Origin: Candidatus Symbiothrix sp.
GTDB taxonomy: Bacteria > Bacteroidota > Bacteroidia > Bacteroidales > Azobacteroidaceae
Reading direction: 5' to 3'
Assembly: GCA_031284765.1 (NCBI GenBank)
Contig: JAITXK010000029.1
Location: forward strand, 1-6,937
DNA length: 6,937 bases
A model generated the notes under the pieces. The model searched no databases. It was not told the DNA's origin and saw only the letters and a program-made list of their open reading frames with translations. A program made the position numbers and the translations under genes. Positions 5,679-6,937 of this stretch are shown here, piece by piece. Position 1 is the first letter of the stretch; each line of letters starts with the position of its first letter.

Positions 5679-6650
5679 TTAAGTTTTGCGATTCATCAAT
5701 TCTTTGGCAATTTCCATCAGAACCGTCTTTTTTTCGGACGCCACATCGACCTCATTCAACGAACGAATGGCTTTTTTATAGTAGCTATCCATCTGATTAC
5801 GCGCTTTTTCTCTCAATAACTGACGGTTATACAACTTGGTAACCGCTTCTATTTTCTGTTCGGGTTGATCATTTACCTGCAACCAAGAGAGCAGTTCGGC
5901 CCGCGCCTCTTCATTGTTGGAATTCAAGGCGCTGACCAGCAAGTAGGTTTTTTTATTGCACAAAATATCTCCACCGATTTTTTTTCCGAAAACAGCCGCA
6001 TCACCGTACACATCCAATATATCGTCCTGAATTTGAAAGGCAATGCCCAGATTAATACCAAAATCGTACAATAAATCCTGATCTTTGGCTTCCGCACCAC
6101 CCAAAACAGCGCCCGATTTCAAACACGCTCCCAACAAGACAGCTGTTTTCAGTCGAATCATATTCAGGTATTCTTCCTCCCTGATATCCAGGCGGTTTTC
6201 GAATTGCATATCGTATTCCTGTCCCTCGCAAATTTCGGTGGCGGTAGTTGAAAACAAATCCAACAACTCTTTTAAACAGGATATAGGGTATTTGGCCAAA
6301 TATTTATAGGCCATAATCAACATTGCATCGCCCGAAAGAATAGCCGTATTTTCATTCCATTTTTTATGGACGGCCGGTTCTCCGCGACGAAGGTCGGCCT
6401 TATCCATCACATCGTCGTGCATCAAAGTAAAATTATGGAAGATTTCCCACGCCAACGCCATATTGATTGAGACACGCACATCGTCCTTATATAAACTACA
6501 GGCCAACAAGGTCAATGCCGGCCGGAGTTTCTTGCCTTTCAAGGCCAATAAATAGGCGATTGGAGCATACAGACGAGCAGGTTGTTTCGGGAAACGGATG
6601 TCACCGGTTTTCTGCGTAATGAGGGATAATGCTTCTTCAAATGTAATCAT
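5679..6650 (-). CDS. polyprenyl diphosphate synthase (probable short-chain, FPP/GGPP type)
   Basis: The 323-residue all-helical enzyme condenses isopentenyl diphosphate with allylic diphosphates in isoprenoid synthesis (precursors for quinones and the undecaprenyl carrier). Diagnostic sites are KGKKLRP (38-44), which binds substrate diphosphate, the first Asp-rich motif LMHDDVMDKADLRRG (76-90; DDVMD at 79-83), KTA (168-170), the second Asp-rich motif FQIQDDILDVYGD (205-217; DDILD at 209-213) and the GKKIGGDI loop (222-229). The first motif is DDxxD without the two-residue insertion of typical bacterial FPP synthases. The fifth residue before it is Phe74, a bulky side chain that in related enzymes limits chain length to about C15-C20. 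The exact product is therefore inferred, and ispA-like or a GGPP synthase are both possible. ATG start at 6650; 8 nt downstream of the TonB-type gene. Confidence 0.92.
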   Translation of the reverse strand: MITFEEALSLITQKTGDIRFPKQPARLYAPIAYLLALKGKKLRPALTLLACSLYKDDVRVSINMALAWEIFHNFTLMHDDVMDKADLRRGEPAVHKKWNENTAILSGDAMLIMAYKYLAKYPISCLKELLDLFSTTATEICEGQEYDMQFENRLDIREEEYLNMIRLKTAVLLGACLKSGAVLGGAEAKDQDLLYDFGINLGIAFQIQDDILDVYGDAAVFGKKIGGDILCNKKTYLLVSALNSNNEEARAELLSWLQVNDQPEQKIEAVTKLYNRQLLREKARNQMDSYYKKAIRSLNEVDVASEKKTVLMEIAKELMNRKT

Positions 6651-6658
6651 ATTTTGTT

Positions 6659-6937
6659 TTATAATTTAAATACAATGGGTAGATAGACTTTCACACGCAC
6701 GTTTTCTCCACGAATCGTACCGGGAATCCAAACGGGCTGTTGCTGCAATACGCGAAGCGATTCCTGGTCTAACGATATATATACGCCCTTTTCCACTCGA
6801 ACATCCGACACCGAGCCGTCTTTATTGACGATAAACGAACACCACACCTTGCCTTGTATGCGTTGGCTATAAGCCGAAGGCGGATATTCGAGCCTTGCAA
6901 AAAGAAAGCGGTTCAATTCGGTATAGCCTCCCGGAAA
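6659..6937 (-). CDS. TonB-family energy transducer, C-terminal domain (5' partial)
   Basis: Ninety-two residues up to the TAA stop are present; the gene continues beyond the window edge, since the frame is open through FPGGYTELNRFL at the end. The pattern is that of the Bacteroidetes TonB C-terminal domain: FPGG, then ARLEYPPSAYSQRIQGKV, FIVNKDGSVSDVRVEKGV, LDQESLRVLQQQPVWIPG, and a final strand VRVKVYLPIVFKL. TonB domains contact the TonB box of outer-membrane transporters and deliver energy from ExbB/ExbD at the inner membrane. A first residue within this piece that could be taken as a start (TTG at 6916) is unlikely, because the conserved FPGG motif lies upstream of it. Periplasmic TonB-domain proteins of other function share this fold, so transport partners are unknown. 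It heads the unit that includes the prenyl synthase and tatD. Confidence 0.88.
   Translation of the reverse strand, partial: FPGGYTELNRFLFARLEYPPSAYSQRIQGKVWCSFIVNKDGSVSDVRVEKGVYISLDQESLRVLQQQPVWIPGTIRGENVRVKVYLPIVFKL

Noticed and set aside
1..6937. CRISPR arrays, insertion sequences, or prophage genes
   Set aside because: No spaced repeats, transposase, integrase or phage structural motifs were seen on either strand.

Overview
The window looks like a chromosomal segment of a Bacteroidota (Bacteroidetes) bacterium, probably of the order Bacteroidales. Three things point there. Two promoters match the phylum-specific consensus (TTTG, 19 nt, TAnnTTTG), start regions are mostly A-rich and lack Shine-Dalgarno motifs, and the gene families present (GlsA/GlsB-type aminolipid acyltransferases, a large MscS channel with a periplasmic domain, a TonB with a Bacteroidetes-style C-terminus) are typical of the group. 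No sequence comparison could be run, so the genus is open.

Left part (1-3785, plus strand): the 3' end of a probable outer-membrane beta-barrel gene is followed after 7 nt by a PlsC-like O-acyltransferase (glsA-like), after 17 nt by a GNAT-type N-acyltransferase (glsB-like), and with a 1-nt TAATG overlap by a mechanosensitive channel gene. This reads as one transcription unit. The two acyltransferases together would build a diacylated amino-acid lipid (glycine lipid or relative): GlsB joins a 3-hydroxy fatty acid to the amino group and GlsA esterifies the hydroxyl. The channel, a membrane-tension sensor, is translationally coupled to the lipid enzymes.

Middle part (3786-4771): a 237-nt AT-rich spacer contains a short orphan coding-like fragment and a textbook Bacteroidetes promoter. 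This drives a HigB/HigA-type toxin-antitoxin pair. Behind it lie an AT-rich stretch and a short tandem repeat, then the 3' end of a tRNA-Ser gene. The module looks like a small accessory insertion between two conserved blocks, but no integrase or clear att duplication is visible.

Right part (4772-6937, minus strand): reading leftward, the 3' end of a TonB-family gene, a polyprenyl diphosphate synthase, a TatD-family metal-dependent hydrolase and tRNA-Ser(GGA). The three protein genes are 8 and about 12 nt apart and probably co-transcribed. The tRNA has its own promoter, whose -33 element lies inside the last codons of tatD.

Nothing here is clearly an undescribed system. The most interesting points are the lipid-acyltransferase/MscS coupling, the toxin-antitoxin insertion beside tRNA-Ser with the orphan fragment, and the overlapping tRNA promoter.
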